From Kitagawia praeruptora (taxonomy: Eukaryota; Streptophyta; Magnoliopsida; Apiales; Apiaceae): a stretch of 64,000 nt of DNA. The translations under genes were made by a program, and so were the position numbers. The stretch lies in contig CM075347.1 in the NCBI GenBank assembly GCA_037693485.1, forward strand, positions 137,300,501-137,364,500. The letters are read 5' to 3'. The first letter of the stretch is position 1; each line of letters begins with the position of its first letter. The notes below the pieces were generated by a model, which was not told the DNA's origin, did not search any database, and saw nothing but the letters and a program-made list of their open reading frames with translations. Shown here piece after piece: positions 1-11,432 of this stretch.

Positions 1-1198
1 TACAAAGTTCAGGTTTCTTATCTCTTTTCGTCTAGAAGTATGTGAGAAGAATTTTTGGGTTTGTGTATTAACTAAATTAACCAAGAACTAATTATAAGCA
101 CTAAGAATTGATTTTAAACTGAGATTCAAATATATGGGAAAACAATCTAAGAACTGGGGTTCTTCACTTGGTCTCAATACATGCTCAATATTAATGTGAT
201 ATTTGTGTTCCTACCTTGCTGAAAACAATTCTTCTAAAGTTATACTGTACCCTCCCAGGTTACAATATAGTGCCTACAGCTATACCCTAATTGTCACTCC
301 CGTGATGCAATCAAAGTATATCTATAAACTGTTAAGTGCCAAGAATTATATGTCTCACAATTCTCCTATTAATCTCCCGATCTAATATTAAAATTATGTC
401 TGTTAAATCATGTACTAAGATTGCAACTTCTCTCCCAAGCTTATTACAATCCCTAGAATACAATCAAAGGTTCATGACTCCCCTAATTTTGTTAAGATCT
501 CATTAACAGATCAGCAAAGCAGAAAATCACATAATCAAGCATGCATGAATACCAAGGAATACTACCCAATCCTCAGATTAGAGAATTAGTTACGCATATT
601 TAATAAAGAAAACATAATAATAATGATAATGAATGAAAACATAATATTGAAAAAAGAATTGAAGATCGAAAGTACCTTGATACGATTAAAAGCTATGAAC
701 TGTTATGATTTACAATGGTAGGATGTGTTTAAATAGGCTCTACAAATCTTGCCCAGCAAGATATTACCTTCTATTACAATTAGGATTTAAAGAAAGTACC
801 CAAAACTGCCCAGAATACAATTAGAATTAGAAAAAGGGAAAAACAGTAAATTCCCAGCCTTCTTTTACAAGAACACGTGCGCGATTTAATTCAGCATATT
901 TCTTGCACTTGTTTCCTATCCTAGGTTGTAGAAAATCTCTCAAGCTTCGCGTGGGCAGTAAGATTGCTGAAAACGGACTTCTAGAACTCCAGATATGGCC
1001 AAAACAGTATAAGCTGCGCAGCCTTCCCGGAAAATCCGAATTTTAATCAATTAAATCTCCAAAAACGACAAAAGCTTAGATATTCTTGCAAACCTGCACA
1101 CCTACACAAAACACATCAAAACTACACAAACTTGAGTCCAAAACAATCAATTTAAGCCGATTTAGAATGCTCCAAGTGGATATAAAATCCACTTATCA
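1..1198 (-). repeat. 3' LTR of the Athila-like element (cut by window edge)
   Basis: This is collinear with 6153-7350 and lacks only the first 49 bases of the LTR. It ends with CCACTTATCA. Small open frames inside it occur in both LTR copies and are not genes. Confidence 0.92.
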
Positions 1199-1214
1199 AA
1201 CACCCCCAAACTTA
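1199..1214 (-). other. Polypurine tract of the Athila-like element
   Basis: On the minus strand this reads AAGTTTGGGGGTG directly before the LTR, as expected for the plus-strand DNA priming site. A similar CCCCCAAACTTAAA stretch occurs again near 2943, hinting at an internal duplication of this region. Confidence 0.7.
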
Positions 1215-3270
1215 AACCGATGCTTGTCCTCAAGCATAAACAATTACAACTAACTAACTAACTAGTACCACTTCCGTAGGTGATCACGGTTGCATTTGGC
1301 ATATGCAACAAGCCCTTTAAACCCTAGGCAGCCCTAGTGGACGAGTAAGGTCTCGTGAGGGCCTATAGCGAATGTACCCACAAAATCCATTTAACCTAAT
1401 GCAATGCAATGCATGAATGCAACTAAATGAAAATGCAATTAATCTAGCCTACCATACCTTCAAATCCTCTCATGCCATATCAACTTAAGAATCAAAGTAA
1501 ATACGCAATGTCTTGGTGTCGAAAGTGCAAGTATTCACATAGTCTACTCAATGAACATGCATAAGTTCTCACAAGCCCATGTCAAGTGTAAGAATAAGTT
1601 AGTAAACATGCTAAGCCTACAAGAGCACATCTTTAAGACAACACTCGGGATCTCATACGCAAAAACAAGCAAACACTCACAATCCACTCACAAAAGAATA
1701 TTCACTCAAGAACATGGGTAAGTGTATCACTCAATTCCAACAAAATCATAAGCATGCTTGACATTTGGTATCAATCTAACTCTTAACACAACATACATCA
1801 ATGACAATAATCAAAAGGTCTTCATTCGGGTTGTAACGGGGGCTAGGTATGTCAAATAAGCCAAAAACAGGTGAAGTGTCAAAAGCTAGTAAGTACCATA
1901 ATGAACCATTCACAACACCCTATTTCCTCCCACATAAATTTTACTAAGAACACTCGACTAGTCGACTAAAGTAGGATCACAACAAACACAAACATGCTCT
2001 CATAATATATTTTTTTCTTCTCTTTTTTCTTCTCTTTTTTTTCTTTTTTTTTTCTTTTTTTTTTCCGAGAGCTAAATAAAACAATAATATAAATAATAAC
2101 AATGATCCCCCGATTTATTACATATGCCGACTATCAAGTAAACAACCAAACCCAATCTCAATATTTTCTCCAAAAGTATGACCAACAATAAACCCCTCCT
2201 TGCACACCTTATTACTCCCTTAAGCACTATACTAGCCTTTGACAATGTGGGTTCAAATTAATGTAAGGCCAATACAAGAAAAAGATATAGGCAAGTAATG
2301 TGGTGTGTCACCGAAAGAATAGGATTAAGCTCAATGGGTAACTAATTGATCATGTAAACATGGTGTGGTAATATGGGAAAATATGCGGTTATTCCTAAAT
2401 GCCTTTATCATTTTAATCGTCAAATAATGTCATGCGTTTCAAGAAAGACCTCAAACAACTGCTAGCAATGCAAACAATCCGTGGACACTCAAGCAAACGA
2501 ATAAATAAAACAATATGCAATATGGCTCAAAAACTCACTTGGTGGAAAAACATACTCAATCCCAAGCAAACATCTCTCTAACGCACCAACTTGTATTCAA
2601 AGTATGCAAACTAAATCACCTTGCACATATTCATGTCCTTCTAATTACTTACAATATTCAATAAGTCTACTAGCTTCAACTTACTAGTGTATGTGTGTGC
2701 ACAAGAACAAAGCATATCACTTCTCAATCAAAAGCGTCAACAACACAAAATTCCTATCACGCATGGGTGCAAATGCAAACTATTATGAACTCACATGAAA
2801 TACGAACATAAAAACAGAATGTCCTATATGAAACAAACGTAGATAACACAAACATAAATGCATAATTTACTACTACTAATATGCAAAGCATGAAATCCTA
2901 CATGAACAAATAATACAACAACAATTACTAATCCCTCAAACCACCCCCAAACTTAAAATATTCAATGTCCGCATTGAATGGAAGTAAATACAAGGGATAG
3001 CAGAAAACATACCTACTCGTCATCCTCCTCGGAGGAATCAGAATCTGGCGGTGGATACTGCGTACGAGCTCCATAGACTGGCAACGTTTCCTGAATACTA
3101 CAAAATCCAATTGACAAGAACACAAATTCATAATAAAAATAAGATTAGAGAAAAAAATTACCCAATACGAATCAAAGAGGTGAACTTGCAATTAATTCCT
3201 CTTTAGAATTGAATTTTTAGAGATTTAAATAAATAGAAGAGGAATTGGATTTGTATGTATAGGTGGGTAT

Positions 3271-3403
3271 ATATAAAATAATAATATTAATAATAATAAT
3301 AATAAATATAATAATAATATGAATAATAAATAAGAATAATAATAATAATAATAATAATAAAATAATAATAAGAATAATAAGAATTATAATAATAATAATA
3401 ATT
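3271..3403. repeat. AAT/AATAAT microsatellite
   Basis: Degenerate runs of AAT and AATAAT lie in the untranslated part of the Athila-like element. Confidence 0.85.
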
Positions 3404-3626
3404 AGAATAGAAATAGGTTTAGAATTTTTGGAGAAAAGATGGGGGGGTTTTGAAATAGAAATAGGAAAAGAATTAGAGAGAATGGGGGTATAAATAGAAT
3501 GGGAGGTGAAAATTTTTTATTTTTTTATAAAACAGGTGAACAAAAAACAAGTGAACACAAAAAGCATCGGACAACTGACTGCAACACGCTGACAAGAAAA
3601 AAAAAATTTCTGACAATCCTGGAGGA

Positions 3627-3795
3627 CGCGCCCGTTGCGCGCGTGCAGTGCAATCTGCGCTATGTCCAGTTGCGCTAGCGCAACTTGCGTGTCTGGAGCG
3701 CAAACTGCGTTAAAGGCAGTAACGCATGCGCAAGTTGCGTTAGCCAAGCGCAAATTGCCCTGAACACAGGAAACGCATTCTCATCCTGCGTTACA
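3627..3795. repeat. GC-rich palindromic short repeats
   Basis: A GC-rich island in AT-rich sequence contains many copies of GCGCAA/TTGCGT-type words about 20 bases apart, including the perfect 16-bp palindrome GTTGCGCTAGCGCAAC at 3669-3684. Open frames across it on both strands are by-products of the repeat. Confidence 0.7.
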
Positions 3796-3898
3796 CCCTC
3801 AAAATTCGATTTTTTTTTTATTTTTTTTACACTAGTGCATGGGTTGCCTCCCACGAAGCGCTCCTTTAATGTCAATAGCTTGACGTTACTTCCTCAAC

Positions 3899-5239
3899 TC
3901 ATGGTGGTTTCAGAAGAATAACTGAACCATCTTCAACAGACAAACCATTCATATGAACGTTGACATCCGGTTTGCTTGATTTCCACAAATATCTTCCATC
4001 AGATTTCAACTTGCTTCTACTACCCAACGGCCAAATTTTCTTCTTTTTCTTCTTCACACCTCTAGGATGCTTCTCCGACTCAACCGGCTGAACAAAAATT
4101 TCTTCTTCCTTATCATCGGTTTTCCACCTTCGCAACACGTTATCATGCCCCTCTTCAAAAATCACTAGCTCATTATTCAAAAGGACATACCTCAAATTAG
4201 TAGGTAGAGATTTAAGTTCCACCTGTGGTGCCTCTGAAAGTGTAAAAACCATCTCAACTTCTGTGTCTCGAACAACAAGTGCTTCTTCTTCTACTACATC
4301 ATCTAACACCCGTTCTGCTCCCATGAAGTGTTCATTTTCTAGCTGCACAATTTCATCAACTCTGTCAACAGTAAAACAAGTTGCTCCAAAAGGAGGCATC
4401 TTCATTACTTTGTTCAGATCAAATTCCACTTTGTCCTCGCCAACATTCAATGTCAATTTTCCAGCTTTAACATCGATAGTAGTGCCGGCAGTAGCCAAGA
4501 ATGGCCTTCCCAAGATAATGGTTATCTCGACATCTTCATCCATCTCTAACACCACAAAATCACAAGGTATGACAAATTTATCAACTTTGACAACCACATC
4601 TTCAACGACCCCCAACGGATATTTAACAGAACGATCCGCTAACTGAAGTGAAATCCGTGTCTTTTTAAGCTCTCCAAGACCAAGTCGTTTGCAGATTGAA
4701 TATGGCATCAAACTCACACTAGCCCCTAAATCACACAAGGCTTTCATGTTCTCCATCTTCCCAATAGTGCAAGGCAAAGAAAAGCTTCCCGGATCTTTCA
4801 ATTTCTGAGGAATGGCCTTTTGGATGACTGCACTGCATTCAGCATTGAGAGTAATGGTTTCTGCATCCTCAAGTTTCCTCTTCTTTGTCAACATCTCCTT
4901 AAGAAATTTAGCATAGAGTGGCATTTGATTCAAAGCTTCAGCCAAAGGAATATTGACATGCAACTGCCGGAACATAGTCAAGAACTTCTCGTACTGCTTC
5001 TCTAACTGCCTGTTGTGAAGTCTCTGTGGAAATGGAATAGGAGGAACATAAGGTGGTGGAGGAACATACGGCTTTTCTGGTTCTTCTTCCTTCTTCTCTT
5101 CATCTACTTTCTCTGACTTTTCTGCATCAATCTCTGCTATCCTATTTTCTTTTTCAGCATCCTTCTCTTTAGGCTCAAGAACCTCAACCTCGGGCAACTC
5201 TTTCCCGCTCCTCAAAGTAATTGCTTTGCATTGCTCTTT
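3899..5239 (-). CDS. Athila-like protease fused to a probable pol C-terminal tail
   Basis: This is an open minus-strand frame of about 440 codons. After a Glu/Lys-rich start and a proline-rich stretch (PYVPPPPYVPPIPFPQR) comes a retropepsin-like domain. It has the active-site-type motif CDLGASVSLMP at about residues 158-168 (DLGA in place of the usual DTGA/DSGA) and ILGRPFLATAG at about 234-244, typical of plant Ty3/gypsy proteases. Family members continue into reverse transcriptase after the LRYVLL-type motif. Here the frame instead passes into a short Lys-rich tail ending in NGLSVEDGSVILLKPP, which looks like the end of an Athila pol. I infer an in-frame deletion of RT, RNase H and most of the integrase. 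The exact 5' end is unclear because upstream gag is frameshifted near 5230-5260. Confidence 0.75.
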   Translation of the reverse strand, partial: KEQCKAITLRSGKELPEVEVLEPKEKDAEKENRIAEIDAEKSEKVDEEKKEEEPEKPYVPPPPYVPPIPFPQRLHNRQLEKQYEKFLTMFRQLHVNIPLAEALNQMPLYAKFLKEMLTKKRKLEDAETITLNAECSAVIQKAIPQKLKDPGSFSLPCTIGKMENMKALCDLGASVSLMPYSICKRLGLGELKKTRISLQLADRSVKYPLGVVEDVVVKVDKFVIPCDFVVLEMDEDVEITIILGRPFLATAGTTIDVKAGKLTLNVGEDKVEFDLNKVMKMPPFGATCFTVDRVDEIVQLENEHFMGAERVLDDVVEEEALVVRDTEVEMVFTLSEAPQVELKSLPTNLRYVLLNNELVIFEEGHDNVLRRWKTDDKEEEIFVQPVESEKHPRGVKKKKKKIWPLGSRSKLKSDGRYLWKSSKPDVNVHMNGLSVEDGSVILLKPP

Positions 5240-6045
5240 ACCAGTCTGGTCGGGTTACTAGGAAGTGATCCTTGCTCACGAACACCCATCTTGGAGGCAA
5301 TCTGTCCAATCTGTGTTTCTAGCATCTTTTGAGATGATGCCATCTGCTCTATTCTTGATTCCATATTAGCCAATGCCCCAGAAGTTCTTTGCATAATCTT
5401 ATTTAGTGCAACCTCCCAATCAGCTGGTTCTTTCTTCGGAGGAGGTTGATACTGCTGCTGTGCTTGATACGGTGGTCGTGACTGAAAACCAGGAGGTTGA
5501 TTCTGCCTTGGAAATGAATAAGAAGGATTAGCCGCATGATTATTACTGTAAGAAAGATTGTTGTTTGGCCTTTGATTTGGATTGTAATAGGAATTATTCT
5601 GAACAGGCCACGGCTGTCTTCCCTGAATAAAAGATGCTTCTTCTGGAAATTATTGCACATAAGAGTTCTGACTAGCACCATAATCATTATACCCCTCCAT
5701 AGGTGAAGAAATAGCATTCACATTTGCCCTTTGTCCTCGCACCTCCTGAGTTAGAGTATCCAATTTTTGAGCCAGCATGTTGATCATCTCAGATTCTTGT
5801 GCTGCTTTTGCTGAGCTCGTCCCACTAGGTGCCCATGAATAATTATTAGATGCCAATTCCTCAAGGAGTGCTTTAGCCTGTGTAGTTGGTGCCTTCTTGA
5901 AATTTCCACCAGCAGCCACATCCAAACTCAAACGAATATCTGCATTCATGGCCCCATAAAAAGTACTAATGATCTGCCAATCTTCTAAGCCGTGATGTGG
6001 ACACTTCCTCAATAGTTCCTTGTGGAACCAATTAAAATCTAAACA
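5230..6045 (-). pseudogene. Truncated and broken Athila-like gag
   Basis: The minus-strand reading begins near the primer site with KELLRKCPHHGLEDW, then FYGAMNADIRLSLDVAAGG. It continues into a Gln/Asn/Pro-rich linker and an IEQMASSQKMLETQIGQIA coiled segment. This matches only the C-terminal half of an Athila gag, so the N-terminal half has been deleted. A TAA stop follows NSYVQ near 5652. The frame also shifts by one near 5230-5260, so that QLL-stop replaces the expected entry into LRSGKELPE of the protease frame. At least three lesions make it non-functional. Confidence 0.8.
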
Positions 6046-6083
6046 ATAAGAAACAATTAACCTAAACTCAAGTATACTGCCTT

Positions 6084-6100
6084 CCCCGGCAGCGGCGCCA
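6084..6100 (-). other. Primer binding site (tRNA-Asp type)
   Basis: On the minus strand this reads TGGCGCCGCTGCCGGGG three bases inside the 5' LTR. It is complementary, with one apparent mismatch, to the 3' end of plant tRNA-Asp as used by Athila-type elements. Confidence 0.8.
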
Positions 6101-6103
6101 ATT

Positions 6104-7350
6104 TGTTAGTAGTATTTTTGTGTGTTCGTTCTCAGGGAAGGACTAAATTTAATACAAAATTCAGGTTTCTTATCTCTTTTCGTCTAGAAGTGTGTGAGAA
6201 GAATTTTTGGGTTTGTGTATTAACTAAATTAACCAAGAACTAATTATAAGCACTAAGAATTTATTTTAAACTGAGATTCAAATATATGGGAAAACAATCT
6301 AAGAACTGGGGTTCTTCACTTGGTCTCAATACATGCTCAATATTAATGTGATATATGTGTTCCTACCTTGCTGAAAACAACTCTTCTAAAGTTATACTGT
6401 ACCCTCCCAGGTTACAATATAGTGCCTACAGCTACACCCTAATTGTCACTCCCGTGATACAATCAAAGTATATCTATAAACTGTTAAGTGCCAAGAATTA
6501 TATGTCTCACAATTCTCCTATTAATCTCCCGATCTAATATTCAAATTATGTCTGTTAAATCATGTACTAAGATTGCAACTTCTCTCCAAAGCTTATTACA
6601 ATCCCTAGAATACAATCAAAGGTTCATGACTCTCCTAATTGTGTTAAGATCTCATTAACAGATCAGCAAAGCAGAAAATCACATAATCAAGCATGCATGA
6701 ATACCAAGGAATACTACCCAATCCTCAGATTAGAGAATTAGTTATGCATATTTAATAAAGAAAACATAATAATAATGATAATGAATGAAAACATAATATT
6801 GAAGAAAGAATTGAAGATCGAAAGTACCTTGATACGATTAAAAGCTATGAACTGTTATGATTTACAATGGTAGGATGTGTTTAAATAGGCTCTACAAATC
6901 TTGCCCAGCAAGATATTACCTTCTATTACAATTAGGATTTAAAGAAAGTACCCAAAACTGCCCAGAATACAATTAGAATTAGAAAAATGGCAAAACAGTA
7001 AATTCCCAGCCTTCTTTTACAAGAACACATGCGCGATTCAATTCAGAATATTTCTTGCACTTGTTTCCTATCCCAGGTTGTAGAAAATCTCTCAAGCTTC
7101 GCGTGGGCAGTAAGATCGTTGAAAACGGACTTCTAGAACTCCAGATATGGCCAAAACAGTATAAGCTGTGCAGCCTTCCCGGAAAATCCGAATTTTAATC
7201 AATTAAATCTCCAAAAATGACAAAAGCTTAGATATTCTTGCAAACCTGCACACCTACACAAAACACATCAAAACTACATAAACTTGAGTCCAAAACAATC
7301 AATTTAAGCCGATTTAGAATGCTCCAAGTGGATATAAAATCCACTTATCA
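6104..7350 (-). repeat. 5' LTR of the Athila-like element (complete, 1247 bp)
   Basis: It is bounded by TGTTAG and TTATCA. Near 6872-6891 the minus strand carries a CTATTTAAAC TATA-like box. About 24 substitutions and no indels separate it from the left copy. Confidence 0.92.
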
Positions 7351-8593
7351 CTACTCATAGTGTCTGCTAAACTCTGTTTGCTACTCATAGCCTTTAGACT
7401 TCAGTTTAAGCATTCAGTGTCTATTGTTGTCATGCTTCTTGTGCTGACAAGAGGTTGATTTCTGCTGCCTCATTAAACTCTGATGAACACCTTGTGAACT
7501 TGTTGATGTTCCATCTGCTTTCTTCCAGGAAATGGAAGAGTTTTCTCTACCTTACATATTACACATGATGTGATCATAAGAATCACACATGATGTGTTGA
7601 TTTTACAGTAAATGGAAATCATTTTATCTACACATTGCTTTCCAGAAAATGGAAGCAAAATTACTCTTGCTATGCTCGAAATACTGAGTATCAGTTTGCT
7701 ATCTTTATGTCCACTTACGGCAAGTTTATAGCTATAATTGGCAAGTAGATAGCTGGATTTCGGCAAGTCTATAGCTGTTGGCAAGTAAATAGCTGGGGTG
7801 GTACACCATAATCATTGATACCTTGTGTTCTAGCTGCCTTAAAGCTTCAGATTCAGATTGCTTCTCGTGTTACAGCTGAATGGTTAACTTGATGCTCATG
7901 TTGAGATATTACCAGTTGCTACCTTGGTGTTGCTGCTCTATTGTGTTCATAGTTGCGATATCAATATGTGTTTGCTGTCCATCAGGATTTGCCAATTTGT
8001 TTTGTTGATAACTATTTGGTGTTGTCAAGTAGTTATCCTTACCTGATGCTTCCAGTAAATGGTTGCTTACCTTACCTGTTGCTTACACTTTCATGCTTCC
8101 ATGTGGGCTGTTGCTTGCTGAAGTAAATGATGTGCTCTCTGGGTGCTTGCCCAAAGTTCTGATGGGTTGCTGTTATTACTTATCTTGTTACCTTGCCTAA
8201 AATTCTGGTTGCTTGCTTACTTGTTACCTGGTTCATCAACAAGCTACAGGTGCTGCTAACATGACTTGTGAATTACTTCCAAGTGCTGTTTGTTTGTGTT
8301 CAAATGTCAAGGATTTTTCTTTGACAATTTATTTGTACCTTGCCTTGATGATGTCAAGCTGTTAAACTCTGATGGAGATACCAAACTCTGATGCAAATAC
8401 TGCCTGCTTTGTTGATAATACATGTTGCCTGACCATTGCTGTTGATGCTCCTTATGTGATTCATATTGATCATTGCTGGCTATTGTTGCTACCTGGAGCT
8501 GCTGTCTATCATCAAAACCTACCAGATTTCATGCTACTTTCAAGCTTCAAGTTGAAGGCTTCCATTGCATTTCCACCTTCAACTTGAGGGGGA
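7351..8593 (+). mobile_element. Decayed internal region of a Ty1/copia element
   Basis: No long coding frame survives. The assignment rests on its 3' end: CAACTTGAGGGGGA, a copia-style polypurine tract, immediately precedes a TGTTAGATAT LTR start at 8594. The region is T-rich, with repeated words such as AAACTCTGATG and TGCTT, and looks like diverged pol. The Athila-like element abuts it on the left. Confidence 0.5.
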
Positions 8594-8791
8594 TGTTAGA
8601 TATATGTTAGATATAAGAGTGAATCTATAAATACATTCTCTTATATTCAGTTGTAATCATCTAGCTTATTCACAATGTAACCATATAACTGATTCCTTTT
8701 CTCTATAACAAACACTTATGTAAATATACAGTTTATACCTCTTCTTCTTCATTGTTACTATCTCCATTAATGGAGCTTAATACCTGCTCTA
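8594..8791 (+). repeat. Copia 3' LTR fragment, interrupted by a later insertion
   Basis: The segment begins TGTTAGATATATG after a polypurine tract and contains a promoter-like CTATAAATAC. It is cut at 8791 by the 3.4 kb LTR element and resumes at 12219. I could not fix its true end. Confidence 0.55.
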
Positions 8792-9270
8792 TGTTACGCC
8801 AGATTTTTGGCATGTCTAATAATCTCCCAAATTTCTAATATTATTAATTATTAATTTAGATTAATAATTATTACTTAACGCCTAAGTTTTATCCTCTCCC
8901 TGAAACGAGGAAAGAATCAATCTCAATCAATCAATAACGGAAAATATCTCCAAACGATATTCTTCAAATCAGGAAGATATCACAACGATAAGATTAAATC
9001 AGATAAAATCAATAATTACCCAGATTAACGAAGTTTGTCCCTAAAGTCTCTAAGGGATAGACACAAATCAATTTCACAGAACTGCGTTGGCTTGATCCTT
9101 ATAAATATAAGGTACGCAGGCATCTTGAAAAAGGATCCGATACACGAGACAAATCGAGATACCTCTCAAGTCCAGCCCCAAACATCCAAAATCCCAAATC
9201 CCCCTATTTTCATGATTTCGTTATTTCAGCAACCTCCGAAATTTGTTATCACCAAATTCCTCCGTTAACA
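8792..9270 (+). repeat. 5' LTR of the 3.4 kb element
   Basis: It runs from TGTTACGCC to CCGTTAACA. A TATA-like TTATAAATATAAGG lies near 9099-9112 and is followed at once by TACGCAGGCAT, a motif shared with other LTRs in this window. Confidence 0.95.
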
Positions 9271-9271
9271 A

Positions 9272-9290
9272 TTGGCGCTAGAAGGAGGGG
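9272..9290 (+). other. Primer binding site of the 3.4 kb element
   Basis: TTGGCGCTAGAAGGAGGGG starts one base after the 5' LTR. The same 19 bases follow the 5' LTR of the 25-44 kb element. I cannot assign the tRNA with confidence. Confidence 0.8.
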
Positions 9291-10309
9291 CATATTTTTT
9301 GATTGTGGAGGACAATCAAATCATCTATATACATGGGGGTTATATTGGATTTTAGGCAATTTTAATGGAGGAGCAGAATGGTGGAGGCGGTGGTTTTCTA
9401 TTCTAAAATTTTACTTATTTTTTGTATCATACGCATCATAGGATATATAGAGAAAAAGCGGCACTATCAGAGCGGTTCGACATCCCGTGACAGAGCTTCA
9501 ACAGGGGTGTGACATCATAATATATACCGTGGGTGTGATCCAAGAACACCACCAAAATTCAAATCGGCATATGAGAATGAATGATAAGTTTCCTTCAGTT
9601 TTTTTTTAATAATTTTATTTAATTTTCAAGGTTTTATAAATTATCATATCATGCCTTAAAAGTATTTTTATACATTCTTTTTGCTAACTTCCAGGGACTG
9701 TTAATTGGTTATATATGTATTAATTTGTTATGATCTTGTATTCCCCTTTGACTTGTTCAGTATTCATGTTAAGATTAATTGTTTTATGAGTAGTATACTA
9801 ATGTACAATTCTTGATTAAATTAATATTTAATGCATGTTAAGAGTCATCAAGAGAGGAGAAAACCAAAAAAAAAGATAAAGGAAAAGGAAAAGAAAAATC
9901 AAATGACCAAAGCAAGGCAGGAAGGACCTGGATAGAGAAAATACAAATCAAGACAAGTTGAGGAGTGGCCACCGTGCAACACAGATTGAAAAAAAAAACT
10001 GAGTAGCATTCGAAAATCACTCCGGCTCCTTCTTAAAAAATCGAGATAAGTTTTTTGTTTATTTTAATTTTATGCAATTATATAAATATTTTAGGTCATG
10101 CATATTATATTTTTATTATTAAAATATTTGCGAGATATGAATTATTTTCGGTTAAATATTTTAGACATACTTAAATTAACATGTTTATTATGCATGAATT
10201 ATGTCTTAAATTTATTTTATTTTGCATATACTATTGCATCATGTATATATGTCAGAGAATTAATTTCAAATTTGCGAATTGAATTTGTCAAAAAAGAGGA
10301 TCCTCCGGT
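9291..10309 (+). other. Leader and AT-rich internal part of the 3.4 kb element
   Basis: No credible coding sequence is visible. It contains an A-rich segment (9838-9930) and AT-rich sequence leading into the repeat arrays. Short open frames at about 9838-10020 (-) and 10098-10376 (+) have no recognisable domain. Confidence 0.5.
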
Positions 10310-10750
10310 ATATTATTTTGGAAAAGCCTTATTCGAAGAGTTTATTATTTTAGAAGGCCCTCTTTTATGGGGGTAATATTTTGGAAGGCCCTATTTTGTA
10401 AGGGTAATATTTTGGAAGGCTCTTATTCGAAGAGTTTATTATTTTGGAAAGTCCTCCTTTTGTGGTATAATATTTTGGAAGACTTTTAATTGTAGATTTT
10501 ATTTTAGAAGGCCCTCTTGGGTAATATTTTGGAAGGTCCTCCTTTGTAGAGTTTATATTTTGGAAGGCTCTTATTCGAAGAGTTTATAATTTTGGAAGGC
10601 TCTTATTCGAAGAGTTTATAATTTTGGAAGGCTCTTATTCGAAGAGTTTATAATTTTGGAAGGCTCTTATTCGAAGAGTTTATAATTTTGGAAGGCTCTT
10701 ATTCGAAGAGTTTATATTTTGGAAGGCTCTTATTCGAAGAGTTGATTATT
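10310..10750 (+). repeat. 32-bp tandem array of short inverted repeats
   Basis: Units of about 32 bp of the type GGAAGGCTCTTATTCGAAGAG start at 10562, 10594, 10626, 10658, 10690 and 10721. More degenerate units lie upstream from 10310. Each unit contains an inverted repeat, CTCTT and AAGAG around ATTCG, able to form a small hairpin in RNA. Confidence 0.9.
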
Positions 10751-10920
10751 TCTGAAGACCTTTTGTGATGAGGATATTTTTTATAGAAGACCTTCTGTGT
10801 GTTGCTCATATTTTTTAGAAGACCCTTTGTGTGTTGCTGATATTTTCTAGAAGAACCTTCAAGTGTCGCTGATATCTTTTTTGAAAGAATCTTAGAATAT
10901 TGATAGGACTTTGGAAAGAT

Positions 10921-11432
10921 GACCTCCTCTAAGGAGGATCTTCGTGGAATATATTTATAAAACAAATGGTCTCCTTTGAGGAGAGTTAATAAAATAAACT
11001 TCGGGAAGTCCACCTCCTGTGAGGAGGGATATTTCTGGAATGGGGAACGACCTCCTTTGAGGAGGGTATCCCAAATTACCAAAGTCCTTGCAAAAACCGT
11101 ACTTCCGGGGGGGATGTCCGTACTTCCGGCGCCTCATCAAGGCACGAACTTCGGGAAGTCCACCTCCTGTGAGGAGGGATATTTCTGGAATGGGGAACGA
11201 CCTCCTTTGAGGAGGGTATCCCAAATTACCAAATCCTTGCAAAAACCGTACTTCCGGGGGGGATGTCCGTACTTCCGGCGCCTCATCAGGGTTCGAGCTT
11301 CGGAAAATCCACCTCCTGTGAGGAGGGTATTTCTGGACAAAAATGGTCTCTTTTGAGGAGAGTACTAATGATCTCCTTTGAGGAGAGTATTATAAAATTC
11401 TGAGGAAAATGACTCCCTTTGAGGGGGATACC
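10921..11432 (+). repeat. Second hairpin-rich array with a 150-bp period
   Basis: About ten copies of CCTCCTNTGAGGAGG-like inverted repeats occur near 10921, 10970, 11011, 11049, 11161, 11199, 11311, 11346, 11371 and 11411. A 150-bp unit starting near 10999, 11149 and 11298 carries pairs of them plus a CCGTACTTCCGG palindrome-like word. Confidence 0.9.

Larger units (their letters stand above)
1215..3898 (-). other. Non-coding internal region of the Athila-like element
   Basis: There are 2.7 kb with no credible protein. The region holds a T-rich low-complexity tract (about 2010-2065), an AAT microsatellite (3271-3403) and a GC-rich repeat (3627-3795). Athila-type elements normally have a long untranslated stretch between the end of pol and the 3' LTR, and this corresponds to it. 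The block about 3836-3896, just after the pol tail, resembles sequence I associate with the post-pol boundary of such elements. Confidence 0.6.
1..7350 (-). mobile_element. Athila-like Ty3/gypsy LTR retrotransposon, internally deleted
   Basis: The two direct repeats 1-1198 and 6153-7350 match base for base without length change. Both ends follow the TG...CA rule, the right copy being TGTTAG...TTATCA. A tRNA-Asp-type primer site lies inside the right LTR and a polypurine tract inside the left LTR, so the element reads on the minus strand. Gag and protease residues resemble the Athila lineage: CPHHGLEDWQ and AAGG in gag, ALCDLGASVSLMP in protease. The internal part is only about 4.9 kb and lacks reverse transcriptase, RNase H and the integrase core, so it cannot be autonomous. 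I counted about 24 differences between the LTRs (about 2%), implying a moderately recent insertion. The left LTR runs off the window, so the target duplication cannot be checked. Confidence 0.9.

Noticed and set aside
3685..3921. Open frames across the GC-rich repeat on both strands
   Set aside because: They follow the repeat periodicity, have low complexity and match no domain.
8372..8587. 71-codon frame before the copia LTR
   Set aside because: It is probably a degenerate end of a copia element; the residues do not match RNase H convincingly.
9035..9268. 77-codon frame in both LTRs of the 3.4 kb element
   Set aside because: It is duplicated only because the LTRs are identical, and the residues show no domain.
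10310..11432. CRISPR-like appearance of regularly spaced repeats
   Set aside because: The spacers are themselves repeated, and the array lies inside an LTR retrotransposon of a plant genome.
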